From NCBI GenBank assembly GCA_001567275.1, contig LNBX01000026.1, positions 128,056-192,055 on the forward strand: 64,000 bases of DNA. The letters run 5' to 3'. Each line of letters opens with the position of its first letter. Position 1 is the stretch's first letter. The notes below the pieces were generated by a model, which did not search any database, was not told where the DNA came from, and saw only the letters and a list, made by a program, of their open reading frames with translations. Origin of the DNA: Bacteroidetes bacterium OLB10 (lineage in GTDB: Bacteria; Bacteroidota; Bacteroidia; AKYH767-A; OLB10). The position numbers and the translations under genes are program-made. Shown here piece after piece: positions 26,279 through 34,743 of this stretch.

Positions 26279-27874
26279 TTGCAACGCATATTTCTATATA
26301 TCCTGTTTTGTTTCACTGTGCTTCAAACCCGGGCACAACAGCAGATTGTGCAGAAAATTTTTGGATTACAGACACAAAATGTATCTGAGCATATTATTCA
26401 GATGAATAATGGTGACTTTATTTTCAATAATACCGGTTTCAATCCTTCCACACTAACTGAATTATCTTCTGATTTGATAAGGGTTGATTCTTCTTTTAAT
26501 TTAATTTGGTCCAAACGGTATTTTTTTTCAAATAACCGAATAAGAATTGCCTTCTTTGAAGAAGTATCTTCCGATACAATAATTGCAGTAGGCGGTATTT
26601 ACAATACAACAAATAGCTATGCAGGTCTTGCCTTACTTATGATTGATGGCAATGGCAATTGCATTACAGCTAAAATTATTAATAACCTAGGTGCTTTTTA
26701 TATTAGCGGTATTGAGAGGAGTACAGACCAACAGATGTTTGTTTTATATGGAAAATATGTCGCAACTAGTTTTTATGACGAGCGAATGCATATTATGGCT
26801 TATGATAAAAACTTAAACTTCCTGTGGGGAAAACATTACACATATGGGTATCACGATAATATAACATCTGCGAAATTTTATCTGAACAACGGACTTTTAA
26901 TTATGGCTAATTCTGCTGGCAATGTAGATTCCTCTTCAACAGAGCCATGTTGTAATGTTTTGTTAATACGATTGACGAATACCGGGAATAGTATTTGGGT
27001 TAAACGAATTGGTAATATGCCTAATCTCCAACCGGGAGGGGATGATGTTTTTGCCGGGTCGGTATTGGTTTTACAAAACGGTAATATTATAAATGCAGTT
27101 GAAACTAATTATTTTGCGGGCTTTCCTTATACCGATATTATTATACAAAAAACCGATACAAGCGGCAATGAAATAAATGCCGTTCAGATTGGTAATTATG
27201 CAACTCAATTTGAATACTTTAGTCAAATTTTCATGAATATAAACTCTCATATTTTTATCAGATATAGATTTACATCGAATATGATTCTCGATGATAATTT
27301 AAATTTCATTGCCTATAAGAGAATTATTCCAAACACAGGCTCATTCGGTGCTTCACGTCAAATACCCTTAAGAACAGGAGCAACAGCAGTATTGGGCAGT
27401 CGAACTGATATTGATAAAACAGAAATCATTCAAACTGATAGCATAGCTAATATTGGATGCTATCAATTACCTACTATTACATTTCCATATCAGCAGGTTA
27501 GTTTTCCTAATTCAATACCAATGAAAACATTGCAAGATAGTTCGATTACTATTCAAGATAGTTCCATCACTATAAACACGATATCAGTTTCTTACTCCGA
27601 TAGCTTACTTTGTATGACCTCAACAGCTACAACTGAGTATTCGAATAATGATGGTTTAACAATCTATCCAACTGTTTTTACAAATGGTATTAATATCAGG
27701 AACAACATTGAAAATACTTTGCTGGTGGAATTATTGGATACTTCCGGAAAATTATTGCTTTCAAAAAATCTGACAAGTAACTATATTAATCTTTCATCTG
27801 TCTCAAAAGGACTTTATTTTTTAAAAATTATTTCAAAGTCGCACATCAAAACCTTTAAAATAATTAAACAATGA
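26279..27874 (+). CDS. T9SS cargo protein, copy A2
   Basis: This 531-residue paralogue of the A1 gene begins with the same 11 residues but from a TTG at 26279. It has a signal peptide, blade-like repeats (DSSFNLIWSKRY, NTGNSIWVKRI) and a T9SS sorting domain (TIYPTVFTNGINIR, then LSSVSKGLYFLKI and KTFKIIKQ). The body is only loosely similar to A1. The stop TGA at 27872-27874 overlaps the ATG of the following stub at 27871. Exported surface adhesin or binding protein is a reasonable guess; no ligand is evident. Confidence 0.78.
   Translation: MQRIFLYILFCFTVLQTRAQQQIVQKIFGLQTQNVSEHIIQMNNGDFIFNNTGFNPSTLTELSSDLIRVDSSFNLIWSKRYFFSNNRIRIAFFEEVSSDTIIAVGGIYNTTNSYAGLALLMIDGNGNCITAKIINNLGAFYISGIERSTDQQMFVLYGKYVATSFYDERMHIMAYDKNLNFLWGKHYTYGYHDNITSAKFYLNNGLLIMANSAGNVDSSSTEPCCNVLLIRLTNTGNSIWVKRIGNMPNLQPGGDDVFAGSVLVLQNGNIINAVETNYFAGFPYTDIIIQKTDTSGNEINAVQIGNYATQFEYFSQIFMNINSHIFIRYRFTSNMILDDNLNFIAYKRIIPNTGSFGASRQIPLRTGATAVLGSRTDIDKTEIIQTDSIANIGCYQLPTITFPYQQVSFPNSIPMKTLQDSSITIQDSSITINTISVSYSDSLLCMTSTATTEYSNNDGLTIYPTVFTNGINIRNNIENTLLVELLDTSGKLLLSKNLTSNYINLSSVSKGLYFLKIISKSHIKTFKIIKQ
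26280..26352 (+). repeat. 73-bp direct repeat, copy 2
   Basis: This is identical to 22245-22317 over the signal-peptide region. The spacing between copies is about 4.0 kb, so recombination between them would delete A1's body and B1 or duplicate the block. Confidence 0.85.
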
Positions 27875-27941
27875 AAAATATTTTATTTCTTTTATTCCTT
27901 TTTATAATGAAAGTATTAGTCAGGATGTAATAAATCCATAG
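27871..27941 (+). pseudogene. Stub of gene B2 (signal peptide only)
   Basis: The ATG at 27871 overlaps the A2 stop (ATGA), just as B1 follows A1. MKNILFLLFLF followed, after a one-base change at T5 (27899-27903), by YNESISQDVINP ends at TAG 27939-27941. B1 has AQDIINPYL at the same place, so this is a B paralogue whose remainder is gone. The rpe gene starts 22 bp later. Confidence 0.6.
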
Positions 27942-27946
27942 TTTTG
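27939..27946 (+). promoter_or_regulatory. -7 box for rpe
   Basis: TAGTTTTG matches TAnnTTTG, 17 nt before the rpe ATG; no clear -33 element. It overlaps the B2 stub's stop codon. Confidence 0.4.
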
Positions 27947-27963
27947 CTTCAAATATTTTTGAA

Positions 27964-28608
27964 ATGCATCTGGTAGCTCCTTCGGTTTTGTCGGCAGATT
28001 TTTCCAATCTGCAAAAAGATATTGAACTCATCAACAACAGTGAGGCCGACTGGTTTCATGTGGATGTGATGGACGGAGTTTTTGTGCCCAACATTTCATT
28101 TGGTTTTCCGGTGATAAAAGCCATAAAAAAATTTGCCCGCAAACCCCTTGATGTGCATCTGATGATTGTGCAACCCGAGCGTTATGTAAAAGCATTTCGC
28201 GAAGCAGGTGCCGATAACCTTTCGGTGCATATTGAAGCTTCTGTCCATCTGCACCGCACCATTCAGATGATAAAAGCCGAAGGTATGAAAGCCGGTGTAG
28301 CCATTAATCCGCATACTCCCGTAGCATCATTGGCCGACATCATCACCGAAATTGATCTGGTTTGCATGATGAGTGTGAATCCCGGCTTTGGCGGACAAAA
28401 ATTTATTGAACATACCTATTCCAAAATTCAGCAGCTGAAAGAGCTGATTGAAAAAAACAATGCAAAAACACTGATAGAAATTGACGGTGGTGTTGACCTG
28501 AACAACTACCGCAAACTGATTGACACCGGTGCCGATGTGCTGGTGGCAGGCAATACCGTTTTCAGCTCCTCTGATCCGTCAGGAACTATTGCCGTGCTCA
28601 AAAAATAA
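27964..28608 (+). CDS. rpe: Ribulose-phosphate 3-epimerase
   Basis: This 214-residue TIM-barrel enzyme interconverts ribulose 5-phosphate and xylulose 5-phosphate in the pentose phosphate pathway. Blocks are APSVLSADFSNL, WFHVDVMDGVFVPN with the metal ligands and catalytic Asp, LDVHLMIVQP, VNPGFGGQKFI and EIDGGVD near the phosphate-binding C-terminus. Length is normal for the family. It is convergent with the dehydrogenase at 28618 with a 9-bp gap and shares the pathway with the transketolase. Confidence 0.96.
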   Translation: MHLVAPSVLSADFSNLQKDIELINNSEADWFHVDVMDGVFVPNISFGFPVIKAIKKFARKPLDVHLMIVQPERYVKAFREAGADNLSVHIEASVHLHRTIQMIKAEGMKAGVAINPHTPVASLADIITEIDLVCMMSVNPGFGGQKFIEHTYSKIQQLKELIEKNNAKTLIEIDGGVDLNNYRKLIDTGADVLVAGNTVFSSSDPSGTIAVLKK

Positions 28609-28617
28609 TTTTCTTAC

Positions 28618-29823
28618 TTAGCTGATGTAATCCGTCAGGTAAGCAAATCGCGGAGTCAGTTCTCCGTTTTGTGCAATGGTAGCGCGGTATATGACCTTGC
28701 CTTTATCTTCGACCAACAACAGGGGCAATACCCGTTCGAGCAGATGTTTGCCAAAACCTTCAGATGCATCGCGCGGAAGCTCGCATGGCAGGTTGTCTAT
28801 AGACATTACCGTAATGGTATTGGGGCTGAAAGCTTCGTCTTCTTTTTCAGTTACCGGATTATAACCGTAAAATTTATCTTCAATAGTTGTAGCTCGATGT
28901 GTGGAAGGAATACTGCCGTCAATATCGCAGGTGATGTCGGCAATAACACTGATGCGGAACGAAGGGTCGCGCATATCCTGCTTGGTAAACAATACAGGAG
29001 CCTGCGGATTCCAGTAAGCACAATGTATCAGCAAATCGCAAAACGATGCAAATGATCCCGGATCGCAAAAGGTGCATCGGTAGTTTTCGGGATGATGATA
29101 AAAATCGGATTTGGTAAAATCGGCACCGTCTTTTCTCTCGTGATACGACTCTGAATGTAACTGCACATATACCGGCTCACGGAAAGAATAATTCAGAAAT
29201 TCAAACGGAGTTACTTTTCTTATGTTCAGCATACCCATGGTTTCGATGGCACCATTGGCAACACGACCACCTCCGGTAATGATTATTTTCATATTGGGCA
29301 GGTTGATTTTATCAAGCCCCTCGTGCAGTTCCTTCAGTCCGAAACTCTGATGTGCTGGTTTCAGTTTGAACAAACCATACTTAAGACCATAAGCCATGAT
29401 GCCATTGTAAGCACCTACAATTCCTGCATATCTTCCAAAACCTATTATTCTGTTTTCATGGTCGTCCACCAGACATTCGTAATCAATGAGCGCTATTTTA
29501 TCTCGGATAATTCTTTTCAGCATTTCGCGGTTGTGAGGTTGTTTTTTGATGGTATGCGAAAAAAACATGTACCTTTTACCGGGAATCAGTTTATCCTTAG
29601 GCACTTCTTTAATGCCTATGAGCAAATCGCAGTCCGACAAATCTTCCTGCAATACCACGCCTTCACGTCTGTATTCATCATTTTTTATGGAGCGATAATC
29701 ACATGGCTGTATCACCAAATCCACATTGGGATAGGTTTCTTTAATCTGCTTGCATTGTTCGGGCGTAAATGGCACACGCATATCATGCGGTACTTTCTCT
29801 TCTCTGAGTATTCCTATTTTCAT
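28618..29823 (-). CDS. Saccharopine/alanine dehydrogenase-like NAD(P) oxidoreductase
   Basis: This 401-residue protein has an alanine-dehydrogenase/PNT N-terminal domain (MKIGILREEKVPHDMRVPFTP) and a Rossmann-like middle containing IIITGGGRVANGAIE. The C-terminal part includes SVIADITCDIDGSIP, as in the lysine-forming saccharopine dehydrogenase and alanine dehydrogenase group. Cytoplasmic. It probably oxidises or reduces an amino-acid adduct; whether it makes saccharopine is not decided by the sequence. It stands alone with a -7 box upstream. Confidence 0.8.
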   Translation of the reverse strand: MKIGILREEKVPHDMRVPFTPEQCKQIKETYPNVDLVIQPCDYRSIKNDEYRREGVVLQEDLSDCDLLIGIKEVPKDKLIPGKRYMFFSHTIKKQPHNREMLKRIIRDKIALIDYECLVDDHENRIIGFGRYAGIVGAYNGIMAYGLKYGLFKLKPAHQSFGLKELHEGLDKINLPNMKIIITGGGRVANGAIETMGMLNIRKVTPFEFLNYSFREPVYVQLHSESYHERKDGADFTKSDFYHHPENYRCTFCDPGSFASFCDLLIHCAYWNPQAPVLFTKQDMRDPSFRISVIADITCDIDGSIPSTHRATTIEDKFYGYNPVTEKEDEAFSPNTITVMSIDNLPCELPRDASEGFGKHLLERVLPLLLVEDKGKVIYRATIAQNGELTPRFAYLTDYIS

Positions 29824-29842
29824 CTTCTCTGAATAAAAAGTG

Positions 29843-29850
29843 CAAATTTA
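29843..29850 (-). promoter_or_regulatory. -7 box for the dehydrogenase gene
   Basis: TAAATTTG on the minus strand, 19 nt from the ATG. A TTTG lies too near upstream (12-nt spacing) to be a convincing -33. Confidence 0.45.
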
Positions 29851-29951
29851 CCTCTTTTGGTTCAAACGGAAAGATTCATCATGTCAATAAAAAAATGAAT
29901 GTCAAATAATATAACCGTATAATTGAAACAGTAAGCCGGAAGAGATTTAAC

Positions 29952-30005
29952 ATCACCCTGAGCAACAAATTAAAAAGTTATAACGGAAGAACAATTTTTG
30001 AATAA
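29952..30005 (+). repeat. 54-nt remnant related to 21992-22045
   Basis: In one frame this encodes ITLSNKLKSYNGRTIFE and a stop. The same length at 21992-22045 encodes VTLSSKMKSYNGRILFE and a stop. They differ at 12 of 54 bases and most changes are synonymous or conservative, so they were once coding. Upstream codons here are open for about 14 more residues, then a stop. The parent gene is not recognised. Confidence 0.5.
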
Positions 30006-30034
30006 TGCAGAAGTATCTGCCTGATGCGGAAGTG

Positions 30035-31063
30035 CTATACCTGCTCTACCAACATAAGGCTGTGCTGTAAAAATTTGTAATGGTTATAAATCAAACACTG
30101 CCGGTGACGGTATTGTCGCAGTGATGTGGTAAAGTGTTCAGGAATATCTGTATCTTTTTGTACAAATTGTGTTGCCAGCCACAGTGCCACAGCACTTGCC
30201 GTAGGATACTCTCCCGTAAAATGTTTAAAACGTGCCAGCGTAACATCACTCAGCAGGGCTTCTATTTTTTCAGTGTCTTCTGCAAAGCGCACGTCACCGT
30301 TATGTCCTGATAAGAAAACCAGGGCATCCCTGTCGGCTATATTTTCTCTGATAAAATCTCTGACCCATTGCATCACTTCATGGCTATCATGAGTTGTAAG
30401 TGTTTGCAGTGCCGTAATTTTTGCAACAGCATTTGTTGCATTGTTGCTCAGCAAATATGCAGCTACCCCTTCACCTGCAAGGCTACCTGTGGTTCGACTG
30501 CTGTACAGGTCATCAGGCAAGGAATCTTTATACCACCCTCCCAGCCTTTCGATATTGAAATTATAATCTGAAATTTCGTCAACACCTGCAAGCAGCACCT
30601 GAGCATGGCTGTTTTCTTTCAGAAAAAGTTGCGCATCCAACAGTGCATTTTCAAAAGCATTGCCGCGGTGCACATGGGTAATGTTGTAGTTGTGATTTCT
30701 GCCGTTGAGTCCGATGGTGGCAGCGATGGCATTGGGTGTGCTTTGCACAAAATTGGTGGGTGTGAGTGTGCCTTCGTTATACTCCATAATCTGATTAAGA
30801 AAACGGATGCAATCCTGCATACCTCCGTTGGCTGTGCCCACAATAATGGCATCGGGCTGAGGACACTGCTCAAGCAAACCGGTAACTGCACCTACCGTCA
30901 TCCGCACAGCCTTGCCCATTCTGCGCAGTACGGCATTGGGTATTTGTGTATAGGATGGCTCTCGGGCAGTATGCCGTGCATTCACAAATGGCTGAACTTT
31001 CTGTAAGTCAATATTGCCGTAGGTAGCCTGCGCGCTGATGCAGCTTGATTTCTGAATATACAC
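30035..31063 (-). CDS. Beta-ketoacyl-synthase-like protein lacking the active-site cysteine
   Basis: This 342-residue thiolase-fold protein resembles the chain-length-factor/coronafacate group of ketosynthases used in Bacteroidota for aryl polyenes or resorcinols: IIVGTANGGMQDC, VQSTPNAIAATIGL, AGVDEIS and HFTGEYPTASAVALWLA. The nucleophile region reads NITHVHRGNAFENAL (about 127-141), without a cysteine where active ketosynthases have one. That is expected of a chain-length factor, which pairs with an active ketosynthase, but no such partner is in this window. Cytoplasmic. Pigment or lipid synthesis is the inference. Confidence 0.75.
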   Translation of the reverse strand: MYIQKSSCISAQATYGNIDLQKVQPFVNARHTAREPSYTQIPNAVLRRMGKAVRMTVGAVTGLLEQCPQPDAIIVGTANGGMQDCIRFLNQIMEYNEGTLTPTNFVQSTPNAIAATIGLNGRNHNYNITHVHRGNAFENALLDAQLFLKENSHAQVLLAGVDEISDYNFNIERLGGWYKDSLPDDLYSSRTTGSLAGEGVAAYLLSNNATNAVAKITALQTLTTHDSHEVMQWVRDFIRENIADRDALVFLSGHNGDVRFAEDTEKIEALLSDVTLARFKHFTGEYPTASAVALWLATQFVQKDTDIPEHFTTSLRQYRHRQCLIYNHYKFLQHSLMLVEQV

Positions 31064-31185
31064 GTTGCAAATTTAAACTACTTCCTTCAATCTGTAGGGC
31101 AACTTTTACAGTACAAACAAGCATTGCTTTCGCCAAAATCAGATACTATTCATAAGAAAACACACGCTGTAATGCACTGAAACGT

Positions 31186-31193
31186 TATTTTTG
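31186..31193 (+). promoter_or_regulatory. -7 box for gldFG
   Basis: TATTTTTG matches TAnnTTTG, 24 nt before the chosen ATG at 31218; the -33 is weak. Confidence 0.45.
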
Positions 31194-31217
31194 GCGGTCT
31201 TAAATGTTTGCTTTGCG

Positions 31218-31952
31218 ATGTACGCACTTTTTGTAAAAGAGATAAACAGTTTTCTCAATTCTTTAATCGGCTATATTTCCATAGCTGTTTTTCTGATTGC
31301 CATAGGTCTTTTTCTGTGGATATTTCCGGGCAACGACCTTAACATTGCAGAAAGCGGTTATGCCTCCATTGACGGTTTGTTCAACATCACTCCCTGGGTG
31401 TATATGTTTCTGATTCCCGCCATCACCATGCGCATGTTTTCCGAAGAAAAAAGAACCGGCACCATTGAACTGTTGCTTACAAGACCGCTTACCGAATTTC
31501 AGATTGTATTTGCAAAATATCTCTCCGGAGTAATACTGGTACTCTTCTCGCTGCTGCCAACGCTGGTGTATGCCATTACGGTATATGTGTATGCAGCACC
31601 TGTGGGCAATGTGGATATCGGAGGAATGGCAGGCAGTTATCTCGGATTATTTTTTTTGGCGGCAGGGTTTGTTGCCATAGGAGTTTTTTCTTCTGCCACA
31701 ACCGACAATCAGCTGGTAGCTTTTATAGTAGCCATGTTTTTATGTATGCTATGCTACACAGGTTTTCAATCGCTGGCAGGCATCATGCCCGTTGGAACTG
31801 CAGCCAATGTGGTTTATCAACTGGGTATTGCTGCACATTACGACTCCATGAGCCGCGGTGTGATTGACACACGTGATGTGATTTATTTTCTCAGCGTCAT
31901 CAGCCTGTTTCTGATGATGACTAAATTAACTCTTGAAAGCAGAAAGTGGTGA
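31218..31952 (+). CDS. gldF: Gliding-motility ABC transporter permease GldF
   Basis: This 244-residue polytopic membrane protein is the permease subunit GldF of the GldAFG ABC transporter required for gliding in Flavobacterium. Recognisable blocks are ALFVKEINSFLNSLIGYI, LFNITPWVYMFLIPAITMRMF, EEKRTGTIELLLTRPLTE and GLFFLAAGFVAIGVF. I chose the ATG at 31218 and not the upstream TTG at 31191, which would add nine residues. GldG starts one base after the stop. GldA, the ATPase, is not in the window; the substrate is unknown. Confidence 0.93.
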   Translation: MYALFVKEINSFLNSLIGYISIAVFLIAIGLFLWIFPGNDLNIAESGYASIDGLFNITPWVYMFLIPAITMRMFSEEKRTGTIELLLTRPLTEFQIVFAKYLSGVILVLFSLLPTLVYAITVYVYAAPVGNVDIGGMAGSYLGLFFLAAGFVAIGVFSSATTDNQLVAFIVAMFLCMLCYTGFQSLAGIMPVGTAANVVYQLGIAAHYDSMSRGVIDTRDVIYFLSVISLFLMMTKLTLESRKW

Positions 31953-31953
31953 T

Positions 31954-33642
31954 ATGAAAAAAAGAAATCTGCGTTCGTCCAATATCATTCAGTTTATACT
32001 GCTGTTAATAATCATACTTTCTCTCAATCTTTCGGGAATGTATGTGTTCAAACGTTTGGATCTTACTTCCGAAAAACGGTTTACACTTTCGGAAACCACA
32101 CGCGAGAAGTTGCGCAATCTGAAAGATATTGTTTACATAAAAGTTTATCTTACCGGTGATTTGCCTGCAGGATTTCAGAAACTCAGCTCAGCCACTCACG
32201 ACATGCTGATGGAGATGAAAAGTTATGCAGGCAGCAATCTCGAATTTGATTTCATAGATCCTTCAGCACTACCTGACAGCAAACAACGCAATGAACTCTA
32301 CAATCAGCTTGCCGATAAAGGTCTGCAGCCTACCAATCTTTCAGAAAGAACCAAGGAAGGAACTTCGCAACGGATTATTTTTCCGGGAGCCATTTTAAAT
32401 TATCTTTCGAAAGAACAACCACTGTTGCTGCTCAAAGACCGCATGGGTGCTTCGGCAGAAGAGATGGTGAATACTTCCATTCAGAATCTGGAGTATGAAA
32501 TCATCAACGCCATTTCGAAAATTTCGACCGTTAAACCTCCTGTGATAGGAATACTGCATGGCCAGGGCGAAGTGGACAAACCTCATCTTGCCGATTTTTA
32601 TAAATCTGTTTCAGCCTCCTATCCTACCCGTTATGTCGAAATAAAAAATAAGCTGAATGCGCTGGAAGATATTTCCTGTCTGGTAATAGCCAAACCCGAT
32701 TCAGCATTTGAAGAAAAAGATAAATTTATCATTGACCAGTTTGTGATGCGTGGCGGCAAGGTGCTGTGGCTGCTCGACATGATGAATGCCGATATGGACA
32801 GCCTTGCTAAAAAGAATGAGTTTGTTTCTGTCCCGACCGAACTTAATCTGGACGATATGTTGTTTCGTTATGGAGTGAGGCTGAACAAAGATCTGGTGAT
32901 GGACCTGCAGGCTGCACCAATTCCTATTCTTACAGGGTATGTAGGCAACCGTCCTCAGAACTCATTGCTGCCCTGGTATTTTTTCCCACTGGTAACACCT
33001 GAATCCAAACATCCCATTGTAAAAAATCTTAATGCTATTCGTTTTGATTTTGTGGGAAGCATTGACACTATTATTTCTGCAAAGGTGAATAAAACCGTGT
33101 TGCTGAAAAGCTCAGAATATACCCGCATACTCAGCTCACCGGCAGTAGTTGATTTAAATATTCTGCGAAAAGATCCTGATGAAAAAGAATACCGTAAACC
33201 ACCGGCTATTTTGTCGGTGCTGATGGAAGGACATTTCCGCTCCAATTATGCCAACCGCATTCCCTATCAGATTGCTACGGACTCGGCCATTGGTTTCAAA
33301 GAAGAAAGCATAGCCACCAAAATGATTGTAGTTGCTGATGGTGATGTGATAAAGAACGATTACCGCAGAGCTAATAATACAGTTTACCCTCTGGGATTTG
33401 ATAAATATACAGGACAGTTTTATGGCAACAAAAATTTTCTGATGAACTGTGTGGACTACCTTTGCGATAATTCGGGACTGATGACACTGCGCTCCAAAGA
33501 ATTTAAACTCAGGTTGCTCGACACCACACGGTTTACTCCTGCCGAGCAGTTTATAAAAACCACCAATGTTGCTCTGCCTGTATTCATCGTATTTCTGTTT
33601 GCTGCGATAAAACTTTTTATCAGACGAAAAAAATTTAACTGA
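31954..33642 (+). CDS. gldG: Gliding-motility ABC transporter component GldG
   Basis: This 562-residue protein has an N-terminal membrane helix, a large periplasmic substrate-binding-like domain with VYLTGDLPAGFQKL, EFDFIDPS, PVIGILHGQGE and MNADMDS, and a C-terminal membrane helix before the basic end IRRKKFN. That is the GldG layout. It works with GldF and the ATPase GldA. Its start is one base after gldF. The following DUF4340 gene begins eight bases after the stop, so it is likely co-transcribed. Confidence 0.93.
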   Translation: MKKRNLRSSNIIQFILLLIIILSLNLSGMYVFKRLDLTSEKRFTLSETTREKLRNLKDIVYIKVYLTGDLPAGFQKLSSATHDMLMEMKSYAGSNLEFDFIDPSALPDSKQRNELYNQLADKGLQPTNLSERTKEGTSQRIIFPGAILNYLSKEQPLLLLKDRMGASAEEMVNTSIQNLEYEIINAISKISTVKPPVIGILHGQGEVDKPHLADFYKSVSASYPTRYVEIKNKLNALEDISCLVIAKPDSAFEEKDKFIIDQFVMRGGKVLWLLDMMNADMDSLAKKNEFVSVPTELNLDDMLFRYGVRLNKDLVMDLQAAPIPILTGYVGNRPQNSLLPWYFFPLVTPESKHPIVKNLNAIRFDFVGSIDTIISAKVNKTVLLKSSEYTRILSSPAVVDLNILRKDPDEKEYRKPPAILSVLMEGHFRSNYANRIPYQIATDSAIGFKEESIATKMIVVADGDVIKNDYRRANNTVYPLGFDKYTGQFYGNKNFLMNCVDYLCDNSGLMTLRSKEFKLRLLDTTRFTPAEQFIKTTNVALPVFIVFLFAAIKLFIRRKKFN

Positions 33643-33650
33643 CGAAGCAC

Positions 33651-34676
33651 ATGAACCAGAATAGAATTTTATTGCTTGTTGCTGTATTGCTGATTTCGGT
33701 AGCAGGATATTTTTATTTTAATTCCACCAGCGGAACCATCAAAAAAGAATTACGCGATTTTGCAGTAAAAGATACTGCTGCCATTACCAAAATATTTATT
33801 GCCGACAAAAAAGGAAATCAGGCTACGCTCGAGAGAAAATCATCAGCCTTATGGACCATCAACGGAAAATATCCTGCACGCCAGGATGCCATTAATACAC
33901 TGCTCACTACCATGAAGCTGATTGAAGTGAGAAGCCCCGTTGGAAAAGCGGCACTGAACAACATCATCAAAGAGCTGAGCGCCACAGGTACCAAGGTTGA
34001 AATTTATGAGGGCGATAAAAAAATAAAAACGTATTATGTTGGCGGACCAACACAGGACATGCTTGGCACTTACATGTATCTTGAAAATTCAACGGTTCCT
34101 TTTGTCATACACATTCCGGGATTCAACGGATACCTTTCCACACGTTATTTTGCTGATGCTACTGACTGGCGCAGCCGCGTAATATTTAATTATGGCGAAG
34201 GTCAGATACAATTTGTGAAAGTGACCAACAATGACGAGCCTGACAACTCATTCAGAATTACAAAACAGGGCGACAGTTATGTGTATTATCCGGGCATCAA
34301 TTCCGAAAAGCCGCAGGAAATATATCAGTCGCAAATTGTTGCCTATCTTGCCAAATACCAGCTAATTGGTTTCGAGCGACCCACTTACGACCTCGATAAA
34401 ACTTATAAAGACTCTTTGCTGGCAACCATCCCTTCGCGTGTGCTTGAAGTTAAAAGTGTTGAAGGAAAAGACGACATCATACGTATGTATAAAAAACCTG
34501 CTGATACGGGAACACTCACCAGCACCGACCCTGTAACCGGTGAAGCCAGAGTGATAGACCCTGACCGCATGTATGCACAATGGAATAACGACACCAATTT
34601 GATTGTGGTACAATACTATGTAATGGACAAACTCTTCAACAAACCTGATAAAATCAAAGGCTTCGGAGGTTTATAA
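33651..34676 (+). CDS. DUF4340 domain protein
   Basis: This 341-residue protein has one N-terminal membrane helix (residues 6-24) and an exported domain with repeats of the type KNQATLERKSSALWTING and FRITKQGDSYVYYPG, as in DUF4340 proteins often found next to gldG-like genes. It may be a periplasmic cofactor of the GldFG transporter. Function is inferred from position only. Confidence 0.8.
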   Translation: MNQNRILLLVAVLLISVAGYFYFNSTSGTIKKELRDFAVKDTAAITKIFIADKKGNQATLERKSSALWTINGKYPARQDAINTLLTTMKLIEVRSPVGKAALNNIIKELSATGTKVEIYEGDKKIKTYYVGGPTQDMLGTYMYLENSTVPFVIHIPGFNGYLSTRYFADATDWRSRVIFNYGEGQIQFVKVTNNDEPDNSFRITKQGDSYVYYPGINSEKPQEIYQSQIVAYLAKYQLIGFERPTYDLDKTYKDSLLATIPSRVLEVKSVEGKDDIIRMYKKPADTGTLTSTDPVTGEARVIDPDRMYAQWNNDTNLIVVQYYVMDKLFNKPDKIKGFGGL

Positions 34677-34715
34677 TTTTTATGCCGAAAAGAGGCTTAA
34701 AACCACAGGTCTTTT

Positions 34716-34723
34716 TATATTTG
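34716..34723 (+). promoter_or_regulatory. -7 box for dnaN
   Basis: TATATTTG, a perfect match, 20 nt before the dnaN ATG. Confidence 0.5.
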
Positions 34724-34743
34724 CCGCTTAACTCATTTTCATT

